Below are positions 18,153 through 25,000 of a stretch of DNA of 64,000 bases, piece after piece. Made by a program: the position numbers and the translations under genes. The notes below the pieces were generated by a model. It saw only the letters and a list, made by a program, of their open reading frames with translations, had not been told where the DNA came from and searched no databases. Numbering within the stretch: the first letter of the stretch is position 1; each line of letters begins with the position of its first letter. The DNA comes from JANRJY01 sp033763735 (GTDB taxonomy: Bacteria; Bacteroidota; Bacteroidia; Cytophagales; UBA9547). The stretch is taken from assembly GCA_033763735.1 (NCBI GenBank), contig JANRJY010000021.1:5059-69058 (forward strand), written 5' to 3'.

Positions 18153-19346
18153 GTGGCAAAGATAACGAATTTAGAACTAATTGAAAATGAAATTAGCAAC
18201 AAATATGATTTACGGCTCAATAAAGTTAATCTAAAAATTGAGGCAAAATTAAAATCTGAATCAGAATACAAGCCCTTCAATGAAAATAATCTTTGGCGTG
18301 AATTACAGAAAGAAGGTTATAGCATTAGTATTAATAATCTTAGAATTATTTTACAATCTGAATTTGTTAAGGAATTTAATCCATTCGAACATTTTTTTGA
18401 AAATCAAAAACAATACAATCCTTCAAAAGAACCTGATTACATAAATCAGTTAAGTGAATTTATCACTACAGATAATTCCGAAAGATTTAAGAGGCACTTC
18501 AAAAAAATGATAGTCCGTTCAATTGCTTGTGCATTGGTAGATAATTATTGCAATAAACATTGTTTTGTATTAGTTGGTGGTGACAAGCAAAATCAAGGTA
18601 AATCAACTTTTTGGAGGTGGTTATTCAAATCAATTTTTTTAAACTATTATACTGAAGATTTTTCCTTTGACAAAGACGGTTCGATTGCTTTAGGTCAAAA
18701 TTTTGCAATCAATCTCGATGAACTAGCTAACATTCCAAAGGATGATATGAAGCAAATAAAGGGAATATTAAGCAAAGATTTTATTAATGCTCGTTTGCCT
18801 TATGCAGCAAAAGCAGCACAATTTCCAAGACGTGCAAACTTTGTGGCAACTACCAATGAAACGGAATTTTTAAAGGATGAAACTGGGAATGTTAGATGGT
18901 TATGCTTCAATGTCCTTGACATTAATTTTGACTATGATAAAAAGATTGATATTAAAAGAGTTTGGGCACAGGCTTATTACTTATTTAAGAATCATTTCAA
19001 GTATCAACTTACACATGCAGAAGTACTGGAAAATGAAGAATGTAATAAACAATTTATGGTTGTTTCCAACGAAATGGAAATTGTTACAAAGTACTTTGAA
19101 AATGGCACTAAAATAGATTATGATGAATTTATGACAACTACTGAAATGATAAATGAACTAAGGAGAATCGGAGAAAGTGTAAGTAAAAGCGTTAATATAT
19201 TCGGAAAAGAAATAAAAAAGATAGGATTCAAAAAAGTATCATTGAGGGATGACAAAGTAAAAAATTATGCTGAACAGGGATTCTTTGTAAAGTACAAAGA
19301 ATTGTATAATGAAGTAAAAATAAAAGTTAATATTTCTACATTTTAG
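18153..19346 (+). CDS. VapE/VirE-family P-loop ATPase, putative replication helicase
   Basis: A 397-residue virulence-associated-E type protein. Walker A is GGDKQNQGKST (142-152), a Walker B-like INLDELA has D189/E190, sensor 1 is FVATTN (230-235), and an arginine-finger candidate lies in GNVRW. The family is related to superfamily 3 helicases and is common in phages, satellites and plasmids next to primases. Here an N-terminal ~100 residues of basic/helical character replaces a recognisable primase domain. It starts at GTG 18153, overlapping an out-of-frame ATG at 18151. Inverted iterons begin at the stop codon, consistent with a helicase loading at an adjacent origin. Confidence 0.8.
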   Translation: MAKITNLELIENEISNKYDLRLNKVNLKIEAKLKSESEYKPFNENNLWRELQKEGYSISINNLRIILQSEFVKEFNPFEHFFENQKQYNPSKEPDYINQLSEFITTDNSERFKRHFKKMIVRSIACALVDNYCNKHCFVLVGGDKQNQGKSTFWRWLFKSIFLNYYTEDFSFDKDGSIALGQNFAINLDELANIPKDDMKQIKGILSKDFINARLPYAAKAAQFPRRANFVATTNETEFLKDETGNVRWLCFNVLDINFDYDKKIDIKRVWAQAYYLFKNHFKYQLTHAEVLENEECNKQFMVVSNEMEIVTKYFENGTKIDYDEFMTTTEMINELRRIGESVSKSVNIFGKEIKKIGFKKVSLRDDKVKNYAEQGFFVKYKELYNEVKIKVNISTF

Positions 19347-19580
19347 CCTACTACACTACTACAAATTAATATAATATTCTGATAGTCAAAATATTGAAAT
19401 ATTAAATTACAAAAATAATGAACCTACTACAACCTACCACAACCTACTACATTACTACAAATATCTATTTATATGTATAAATTGTAGTAGGTTGTAGTAA
19501 GTTGTAGTAAGCAATAAAATCAAACTTACTACTCTGAATATCAAATAGATATAATAAATATAGTAATGTAGTAGGTTGAA
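19347..19580. repeat. Iteron array / candidate replication origin
   Basis: This gene-free interval holds repeated CCTACTACA-type units. One pair is at 19347-19364, and four units in exact 10-bp register lie at 19421-19460. An AT-only spacer follows (about 19461-19481). Then come three units in the opposite orientation (TTGTAGTAGG-type, 10-bp register, 19482-19511), with further copies near 19524 and 19567. The arms 19423-19452 and 19482-19511 match at about 26 of 30 positions and could form a large cruciform. Opposed iteron blocks around an AT-rich core directly after a helicase gene resemble satellite origins. Confidence 0.75.
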
Positions 19581-19642
19581 GTTTTCCTATAGAGAACTAA
19601 AAAAATAATGATGTAAGGTGCAAAAGTTAAAATAATACAATT

Positions 19643-19849
19643 ATGAGAGCCTCAAAATATAGAGTTATCACAAAAGTAAGTCCAACAAAGTTTGTTAAAT
19701 ACTATGTCAATGATTTAATAAAATACGCTCAATTCTTAGATAAGGAATATAAAGACTGGACTTACTCAAATGTATATGATGCCATTACTAAAAAACAAGT
19801 TTGGAACTTCACAAAGTACAACAAACCAACATCAAAACATTGCCCATAA
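19643..19849 (+). CDS. Small island protein, unknown function
   Basis: A 68-residue basic, aromatic-rich protein (MRASKYRVITKVSPTKFVKY, later YKDWTYSNVYDAITKKQVWNF). It appears to be a small alpha/beta fold. No family is recognised. It starts 62 bp after the iteron region and ends in a terminator, making a monocistronic cargo-type unit. Coding status rests on its clear start, the terminator and plausible composition. Confidence 0.55.
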   Translation: MRASKYRVITKVSPTKFVKYYVNDLIKYAQFLDKEYKDWTYSNVYDAITKKQVWNFTKYNKPTSKHCP

Positions 19850-19890
19850 AAAAAGCCCAAAGACCGTTTCCAGTTCTAAGGGCTTTTTTA
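19848..19890. terminator. Rho-independent terminator
   Basis: AAAAAAGCCC (near 19849-19858) pairs with GGGCTTTTTT (19880-19889) across a ~21-nt loop. It has poly-A and poly-T flanks and follows the 68-residue ORF. Confidence 0.75.
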
Positions 19891-20060
19891 ACTTTTGCGA
19901 AGCAAAGTAACAAAAAATAAGATGAAAAATCAAGAACAATTTAACTTTTGCACCTTTCATCAAAATATTAAAAAACGCTTCAAATTGAGTGTCCTTTTTT
20001 TCTAAGACTATAAAATCAATCATTACATAAATTTTATTCACAGTCTAACAATTTAAAAAA

Positions 20061-21080
20061 ATGAAAGTCTTAGTATTAACATCCGCTCCAGGAAGCAACA
20101 GCACACACCGATTAATAGAATCTATTAAAATGAAAAAGCATACTTATGAAGTATATAATCCTGAAGATTTGTACTTATTGGTTTCTGATTCTGAAAATGG
20201 ATATGACCGAATTTACTTTGGTTCACCTGAACTTGAAAAGCCTATTCGATTAAATGCAAAAGATTATGATTGCGTTATTAGTCGTATAGGTCACAATTTG
20301 CAATTTGGGGCTACAATAGTAGAACACCTTAATAAAAACTTAGGAATATATACACCATCTCCCGCTAGTGGTTTATTGACTGCCCAAAACAAGATTAAAA
20401 CAACTCAAAGGCTATCACAAAAAAGTATTAAAACACCTCGTACAATCTTTGCTTCAAATCCATTACACGTTGATTTTCTGTTTGAAAAATTGGGCGGTTT
20501 GCCTTGCGTGGGTAAGTTATTACAAGGTAGTCAAGGCAAGGGGGTAATGATGTTTGAAACTCCCTTAGCTGCTAATACTTCATTAGAAAGTTTTGCCAAA
20601 GTAAAAATTGAAGTATTGCTTCAGGAATATATCGAAGGAGGAGCAAAGGATATACGAGCCATTGTAATTGGTGACGAAGTAGTTGTAGCAATGGAACGCA
20701 CAGGAAAAAAAGACTTCAGGGCTAACATTTCAAAGGGCGGTTCAGGTGCAAAAATCGAATTAACCAAAGAAGAAAAAGAACTTTGTATAAATGCAAGTAA
20801 AGCCGTAGGACTTGAATTTTCAGGGGTTGACATAATGAGGTCAAATAAAAACGGTCAAAGCTATGTAATTGAAGTAAATGGTAACGCTGGTGACCGAATA
20901 ATTGGAATAATAGGGGTAAATTATTACGACAAACTTGTTGAACATTGCGAAAAGAACTACAAACGAAAAGAAAATTTATCCTTTGTCACTCCTCAAACTT
21001 CACCTTCAGTAAATAAATATAGTTGGTTTGATCCAAACGCAGAACACAATAAAAATGCTTCAAAAATAATGGGACTTTAA
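20061..21080 (+). CDS. RimK-like ATP-grasp ligase
   Basis: A 339-residue ATP-grasp enzyme with the RimK layout: an N-terminal pre-ATP-grasp region (MKVLVLTSAPGSNSTHR; SPASGLLTAQNKIKTTQRL around 99-119), then the ATP-binding lobe (CVGKLLQGSQGKGVMMFE, 149-166) and the LLQEYIEGGAKDIRAIVIGD hinge. The metal-binding set is D257 in SGVDIMR and E271/N273 in IEVNGNAGD. Such enzymes form amide bonds between an acyl-phosphate and an amine, for example adding Glu to a protein C-terminus or joining peptides. The C-terminal ~50 residues exceed the E. coli RimK length. It lies inside the integrated island, with a 62-residue ORF 12 bp downstream that may be its partner. The substrate is unknown. Confidence 0.85.
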   Translation: MKVLVLTSAPGSNSTHRLIESIKMKKHTYEVYNPEDLYLLVSDSENGYDRIYFGSPELEKPIRLNAKDYDCVISRIGHNLQFGATIVEHLNKNLGIYTPSPASGLLTAQNKIKTTQRLSQKSIKTPRTIFASNPLHVDFLFEKLGGLPCVGKLLQGSQGKGVMMFETPLAANTSLESFAKVKIEVLLQEYIEGGAKDIRAIVIGDEVVVAMERTGKKDFRANISKGGSGAKIELTKEEKELCINASKAVGLEFSGVDIMRSNKNGQSYVIEVNGNAGDRIIGIIGVNYYDKLVEHCEKNYKRKENLSFVTPQTSPSVNKYSWFDPNAEHNKNASKIMGL

Positions 21081-21092
21081 ACGATTAATAAA

Positions 21093-21281
21093 ATGGAAAA
21101 CAACTATAAAAAATACACATTCTCATACATTTGGTATAAAGAAACAGGCACTACATTTATTATTGCTGAAAACGCTGAAAGTGCAAAAGAAACCCTCAAA
21201 GCAAAACTGTTAAATAGGTTTGGGGTTACAATGAACGGAGGCGAAAGAAAGATTGAATTAATATCTGAAGAGCCTTTATAA
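21093..21281 (+). CDS. Small protein downstream of ATP-grasp ligase
   Basis: A 62-residue protein (MENNYKKYTFSYIWYKETGT, then AENAESAKETLKAKLLNRFG, ending ISEEPL). It looks like a small alpha/beta domain with an acidic C-terminus. It starts 12 bp after the RimK-like gene and ends before a terminator, so the pair forms an operon. No family is recognised. It could be a modification substrate or accessory of the ligase, or an unrelated cargo ORF; the former is only inference. Confidence 0.6.
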   Translation: MENNYKKYTFSYIWYKETGTTFIIAENAESAKETLKAKLLNRFGVTMNGGERKIELISEEPL

Positions 21282-21302
21282 AAACTTCAAAACCAAAATG
21301 CT

Positions 21303-21338
21303 AAAGCGGTATATGTAAACCATATATCGCTTTTTTTT
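21303..21338. terminator. Rho-independent terminator
   Basis: AAAGCGGTATATG (21303-21315) pairs with CATATATCGCTTT (21321-21333) around the loop TAAAC, followed by a T-run to 21338. It ends the ATP-grasp operon. The rest of the stretch to 21600 has no gene, only the repeats and att site listed separately. Confidence 0.85.
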
Positions 21339-21425
21339 ATTTTAACAATTGCGTAATTCACATAGGGCACAGTGTGAAATATTGAGTGCCTAAAATTGAA
21401 TAATAATTTTTAAAACATTGCTTTT

Positions 21426-21444
21426 ATTGATAATCAGATAGTTA
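21426..21444 (+). repeat. 19-bp direct repeat, copy 1 (right end of island)
   Basis: The 19-bp sequence ATTGATAATCAGATAGTTA recurs exactly at 21569-21587. The two copies flank the right arm-type block and are candidate accessory (Xis/Int) sites. Confidence 0.7.
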
Positions 21445-21529
21445 CATTTTATTTTAATAGTTTATTGGTAAAATCAGTAAAAAATATAAAAAATGCTTCG
21501 AATGATATAAACAAAAAATGTCGTCATAT

Positions 21530-21553
21530 ATTTTTGACAACATTTTGACAACA
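21530..21553 (+). repeat. Right arm-type repeat (tandem TTTTGACAACA)
   Basis: This is identical over 24 bp to 14487-14510 at the left end. It lies 41 bp from the attR core. Confidence 0.75.
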
Positions 21554-21568
21554 AAAAATAATTAAATA

Positions 21569-21587
21569 ATTGATAATCAGATAGTTA
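21569..21587 (+). repeat. 19-bp direct repeat, copy 2
   Basis: An exact copy of 21426-21444, ending 7 bp before the attR core. Confidence 0.7.
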
Positions 21588-21594
21588 AGTGATT

Positions 21595-21620
21595 AAAAAG
21601 TACCAAGAGCGGGAATCGAA
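21595..21620 (-). repeat. attR: tRNA-Leu 3'-end att core
   Basis: This is the right copy of the 26-bp repeat. It includes the last 20 nt of tRNA-Leu (T-arm and acceptor strand) and restores an intact tRNA gene after integration. Confidence 0.85.
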
Positions 21621-21684
21621 CCCGCACGAACTTGCGTTCACAAGATTTTAAGTCTTGCGTGTCTACCTGTTCCACCATCTCGGC
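21601..21684 (-). tRNA. tRNA-Leu(UAA)
   Basis: An 84-nt gene on the minus strand. The acceptor is GCCGAGA pairing with TCTTGGT (with G:T wobbles), discriminator A. The D-arm includes GGTGGAACAGGTAGAC, the anticodon stem is CAAGA/TCTTG with loop CTTAAAA (anticodon TAA), and there is a class II long variable arm. The T-arm is GCGGGTTCGATTCCCGC. CCA is not encoded. Its 3' end is the integration target of the adjacent island. Confidence 0.95.
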
Positions 21685-21762
21685 AACAATATCTGTAAAG
21701 AACAAAAGAGTTTAGACTTCAGAAAAACGAAACCAAAATCTAAACTCTTATTTTATTAAATG

Positions 21763-21835
<73 letters not shown>

Positions 21836-21988
21836 ATAGAAATATTTAAACATTTACTTTTTAATCCTTCTAAAACGATTTGAAGAATTTCTTTTTCGAG
21901 GTGCCATTTCCGAAAAAGGAGTGCAAATGTAAAAAACTATTTAATTTTTAAAACCAGAAATTTAAATTATTTTTAAGTTTACATCCTC

Positions 21989-22978
21989 ATGTTACACTGG
22001 ACAATAGAAAAGGTCACCCTCCATCTTAAATACACCTGGAAAATATCCAGAAATGCTACCAATGTTAAAACTAACTTTTTCATTAAAGTATCAAATAAAG
22101 GATATGAAGGCTTTGGTGAAGTAGCACCAAATATCAGATATCAAGAAACTCCCGAAAAGATACTTTCAGAATTCGCAATGGTGCTTAACAACGAACTTTC
22201 AATTGTTCGAAACTACGACAAATTAAAATTGTTGCTCTCTCAGTTCAAAATATCAAATGCCTTAAAAACAGGTATTGAAGAAGCTTATCTGGATTTGATG
22301 GCCAAAATTGAAAAATCAACTGTTTCCGAAATTCTTGGTTTAAAGGAACCAATCAATGTAGGTACCGCATTTACTATTCCAATTATGGATGTAGAAGTAT
22401 TGGGAAATTTCTTTTTACGTCATAACATCCACAGGTTTCCTTTTGTAAAAGTAAAAGTGGATAAAGAAACAGGGTTGGAAACTGTTAAAGAGATTCATAA
22501 TCTTACCGACCAACCTTTGATATTGGATGCAAATGAATCGTGGACCGATTTGGATGAACTTTTATGGTTTTTCGACAATATCAAAGATTTTAAAATTGAG
22601 TTTGTTGAGCAACCTATGCCTGCGCATATGGATGAGGCTTATTTTGAGTTAAAACCAAAATCGCCTTTTAAGTTATTTGCAGATGAATCAATAACAAATG
22701 CGCCTGATTTTGTAAAAATCAAAAGACAATTTGATGGCGTAAATATAAAACTCTCCAAATCCGGAGGTATGGAAAATGCTTTCAATTTGATTAAAAATGC
22801 CCGATTATTTGGGCTTAAAACCATGATTGGATGCATGGTTGAAACTACTCTTGGCATCTCCAATGGAATTTATTTTGGAAGTGAAGTAGATTATGTAGAT
22901 TTGGATAGTTTCATGTATCTCGAAAATGAACCATTGTCACTTATTAAAGAAGAAAATGGTATTTTGAGCAAAGTTTAA
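21989..22978 (+). CDS. Dipeptide epimerase (L-Ala-D/L-Glu epimerase-like, enolase superfamily)
   Basis: A 329-residue member of the muconate-lactonizing/mandelate racemase group. An N-terminal capping domain precedes a (beta/alpha)7-beta barrel. The catalytic KxK is K154-V-K156. The metal ligands are D180 in LDANESW, E207 in EQPM and D232 in ADES, and the second-face lysine is in NIKLSKSGG (K254/K257 region). These fit the dipeptide epimerase clade, which epimerises L-Ala-D-Glu from recycled peptidoglycan or related dipeptides. A POT peptide transporter starts 15 bp downstream, supporting a peptide-catabolic operon. The exact dipeptide preference cannot be read. Confidence 0.88.
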   Translation: MLHWTIEKVTLHLKYTWKISRNATNVKTNFFIKVSNKGYEGFGEVAPNIRYQETPEKILSEFAMVLNNELSIVRNYDKLKLLLSQFKISNALKTGIEEAYLDLMAKIEKSTVSEILGLKEPINVGTAFTIPIMDVEVLGNFFLRHNIHRFPFVKVKVDKETGLETVKEIHNLTDQPLILDANESWTDLDELLWFFDNIKDFKIEFVEQPMPAHMDEAYFELKPKSPFKLFADESITNAPDFVKIKRQFDGVNIKLSKSGGMENAFNLIKNARLFGLKTMIGCMVETTLGISNGIYFGSEVDYVDLDSFMYLENEPLSLIKEENGILSKV

Positions 22979-22993
22979 GAATATCATTAAAGA

Positions 22994-24304
22994 ATGAAGC
23001 ATCCAAAGGCCCTGTATTTACTTTTTTTTACTGAAATGTGGGAGCGATTCAGTTACTATGGAATGCGTGCCTTGCTTACTATTTTTTTGGTTACAAGCGT
23101 ATCAGAAGGAGGCTTTGGATGGAATGCCAAAGATGCCGGACAGCTATACGGTATCTATACGGGTTTGGCATATGTAACACCCCTATTAGGAGGATACTTA
23201 GCCGATAGATTCTTAGGAAGTCAATACGCAGTGCTGATTGGAGCAACCATTATGGCATTGGGCCACGGTTCATTGGCACTTACGGGGGTGCCTTTTTTTT
23301 ATTTAGGCATATCACTTTTAATTATAGGAAATGGATTTTTTAAGCCAAACATTTCATCAATGGTTGGGCAATTATATCCCGAAGGGAGCCCTTTAAAAGA
23401 TGCAGCTTATACTATTTTTTATATGGGAATAAATATTGGTGCATTTTGTGGTACGCTTATATGCGGATATCTGGGTGAACGTATTGGCTGGCACTATGGC
23501 TTTGGAGCAGCCGGCATATTTATGACCATGGGATTAATCAATTTTGCATTTAATAGAAAAATTTTAGGAGACATTGGTAAGATAAATCGAGCATCTAGAA
23601 TCGAGAATCGAGAATCGAATATCAAACTATCAAAATTTGAAAAGGACCGAATTGTTGTAATTTTAGTATTGTCTTTCTTTTCCATCGTATTTTGGATGGC
23701 GTTCGAACAAGCAGGTTCATCTATAAGTTTGTTTGCACTTAATTACACAGACCGATATATTCCATTTTTTGACTTTACAGTACCAGCATCATGGCTTCAG
23801 TCATTAAATGCTTTGTTTGTTATCATTTTAGCCCCTGTTTTTTCTAAGCTATGGGTAATATTAGCCGAACGGAAAATGAGTATTTCTAATCCCAATAAAT
23901 TTGCAATTGCACTTTTAATACTTGCTTTAGGATTTGGTGTTTTAGTGATTGGTTCGCTCAATATTCCACAGTCGGCCACTACTGCTTCGCAATCAATGCT
24001 ATGGATAGTGGGTGCCATACTTTTACATACCATAGGCGAGCTTTGCTTATCACCTGTTGGGTTATCATCTGTAAATAAATTAGCACCATTAAAAATGACC
24101 AGTTTGATGTTTGGGGCATGGTTTTTTGCCTCAGCAATAGGTAATTACTTAAGTGGTGCAGTAGGCGGATTAATAGAAGAAATATCTAAACAACAATCCA
24201 TGGCAACTTTCTTTATGATTACGGTTATTTTTGCTTTATTAGCATCCGCAATCATGTTTTTGATTTCAGGCAAATTGAAAAAAATGATGCACGGAGTAGA
24301 ATAG
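22994..24304 (+). CDS. POT/PTR family proton-dependent peptide transporter
   Basis: A 436-residue major-facilitator protein of the proton-coupled oligopeptide family. The E14-x-x-E17-R18 signature (FTEMWERFSYYGMR) is in helix 1. GGYLADRFLGSQYAVLIGA and FFKPNISSMVGQLYPEG follow, and GELCLSPVGLS marks the later PTR2 motif. It imports di- and tripeptides with protons across the inner membrane. It is translated just behind the dipeptide epimerase gene, so imported peptides may feed that enzyme. One oddity is a cytoplasmic loop at about residues 197-212 encoded by a tandem GAATCGA repeat (see 23588-23620). Confidence 0.9.
   Translation: MKHPKALYLLFFTEMWERFSYYGMRALLTIFLVTSVSEGGFGWNAKDAGQLYGIYTGLAYVTPLLGGYLADRFLGSQYAVLIGATIMALGHGSLALTGVPFFYLGISLLIIGNGFFKPNISSMVGQLYPEGSPLKDAAYTIFYMGINIGAFCGTLICGYLGERIGWHYGFGAAGIFMTMGLINFAFNRKILGDIGKINRASRIENRESNIKLSKFEKDRIVVILVLSFFSIVFWMAFEQAGSSISLFALNYTDRYIPFFDFTVPASWLQSLNALFVIILAPVFSKLWVILAERKMSISNPNKFAIALLILALGFGVLVIGSLNIPQSATTASQSMLWIVGAILLHTIGELCLSPVGLSSVNKLAPLKMTSLMFGAWFFASAIGNYLSGAVGGLIEEISKQQSMATFFMITVIFALLASAIMFLISGKLKKMMHGVE
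23588..23620 (+). repeat. GAATCGA-type short tandem repeat inside POT gene
   Basis: A run of AGAATCG units encodes the SRIENRES stretch in a predicted cytoplasmic loop of the transporter. It is in frame and looks like a late low-complexity insertion. Confidence 0.7.
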
Positions 24305-24312
24305 GATTTTCT

Positions 24313-24606
24313 ATGAATCGAAAGGAACAGATTAAACAAATGATTCGTGATGTAGTAAAAAAGCATTTACCTAATCAAGATTATAAGTTGTTTATCTTTG
24401 GATCTCAAGCCAATTTGCCAGATTTAATTCGTTCTGACATTGATGTTGGAATAGATGCAGGTACAAAATTGGAATATGGATTAATGTCAAGGATTCATCA
24501 AGATTTGGAAGATATGCCTACACTATATTTCTTTGATTTTGTAGATTTTAAAAACGTTAGTGATAAATTTAATCAAATTGCATTAAAAAACATCGAAACA
24601 TTATGA
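24313..24606 (+). CDS. MNT-type minimal nucleotidyltransferase (putative antitoxin)
   Basis: A 97-residue polymerase-beta-like NTase. The active-site pattern GS-x10-D-x-D is complete: G30/S31 in FIFGSQANLP, then D42 and D44 in SDIDVGID. It is of minimal NTase length, with no other domain. The stop overlaps the start of the HEPN partner by 4 bp, so the two are coupled. In characterised MNT/HEPN pairs the NTase adenylylates a tyrosine of the HEPN toxin. That mechanism is inferred here from motif conservation. It sits between a transporter and pgi as a small accessory insertion. Confidence 0.85.
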   Translation: MNRKEQIKQMIRDVVKKHLPNQDYKLFIFGSQANLPDLIRSDIDVGIDAGTKLEYGLMSRIHQDLEDMPTLYFFDFVDFKNVSDKFNQIALKNIETL

Positions 24607-24995
24607 GTGATGAGTTTAATGAAAAGTTTAATGATTTTGAACAAGCAACAATTAATTTATCTTCGGTATTTTTAAAAGAATATAATGAATTAGAGCGTGA
24701 TGGTTTGATAAAGCGATTTGAATTAACATTTGAAACATGTTGGAAGGTATTAAAAGCATATATTACAGAAATAGGCTTACAAAAAACAAAGTCACCAAAA
24801 GAAACCTTTAAATCAGCTTTTTCTTTAAATATTATCGAAGATGAATTTGTTTGGGAAGAAATAATTCAGTTTAGAAACTTAGCAGTTCATACTTATAATA
24901 AGGGACTTGCGGAGGATATAGTACATGAATTACCTAGATTATATCCAGAATTTAAAAAAATATTAGATAAATTAAAAATACTTACAAATAAATAA
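24603..24995 (+). CDS. HEPN/HI0074-type nucleotidyltransferase-binding protein (putative RNase toxin)
   Basis: A 130-residue all-helical protein of the NTase substrate-binding family, HI0074-like. It shows the family order RFELTFETCWKVLKAYITEIG, SPKETFKSAF and then EIIQFRNLAVHTYN. The last contains the complete HEPN motif R-x4-H-x-Y (R91, H96, Y98). R and H are the RNase residues in active HEPN toxins, and the tyrosine is the adenylylation target in HepT. It overlaps the MNT gene. Toxin activity is likely but not proven for this PF08780-like branch; an older view calls these NTase substrate-binding subunits. Confidence 0.83.
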   Translation: MSDEFNEKFNDFEQATINLSSVFLKEYNELERDGLIKRFELTFETCWKVLKAYITEIGLQKTKSPKETFKSAFSLNIIEDEFVWEEIIQFRNLAVHTYNKGLAEDIVHELPRLYPEFKKILDKLKILTNK

Positions 24996-25000
24996 ATAAC

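Larger units (their letters stand above)
14362..21620. mobile_element. tRNA-Leu-integrated island, phage-satellite (PICI)-like
   Basis: The boundaries are a 26-bp direct repeat (25 matches) at 14362-14387 and 21595-21620. The right copy covers the 3' end of tRNA-Leu(UAA). Between them lie a tyrosine integrase (frameshifted), hicB-hicA, an XRE regulator divergent from a small HTH/excisionase-like gene, a small ORF, a VapE/VirE-type P-loop protein, an inverted iteron array, small ORFs and a RimK-like ATP-grasp gene. No capsid, terminase, tail or conjugation gene is present. The order repressor / xis / helicase / iterons is that of phage-inducible chromosomal islands. Integration is seen directly; satellite status is inferred. 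Confidence 0.85.

Noticed and set aside
19347..19580. Possible CRISPR array
   Set aside because: The repeats are ~10 bp, adjacent and in both orientations, with no unique spacers of constant length and no cas genes nearby.
14362..21620. Complete prophage or conjugative element
   Set aside because: No terminase, portal, capsid, tail, lysis, relaxase or type IV secretion gene is present in the 7.2 kb.
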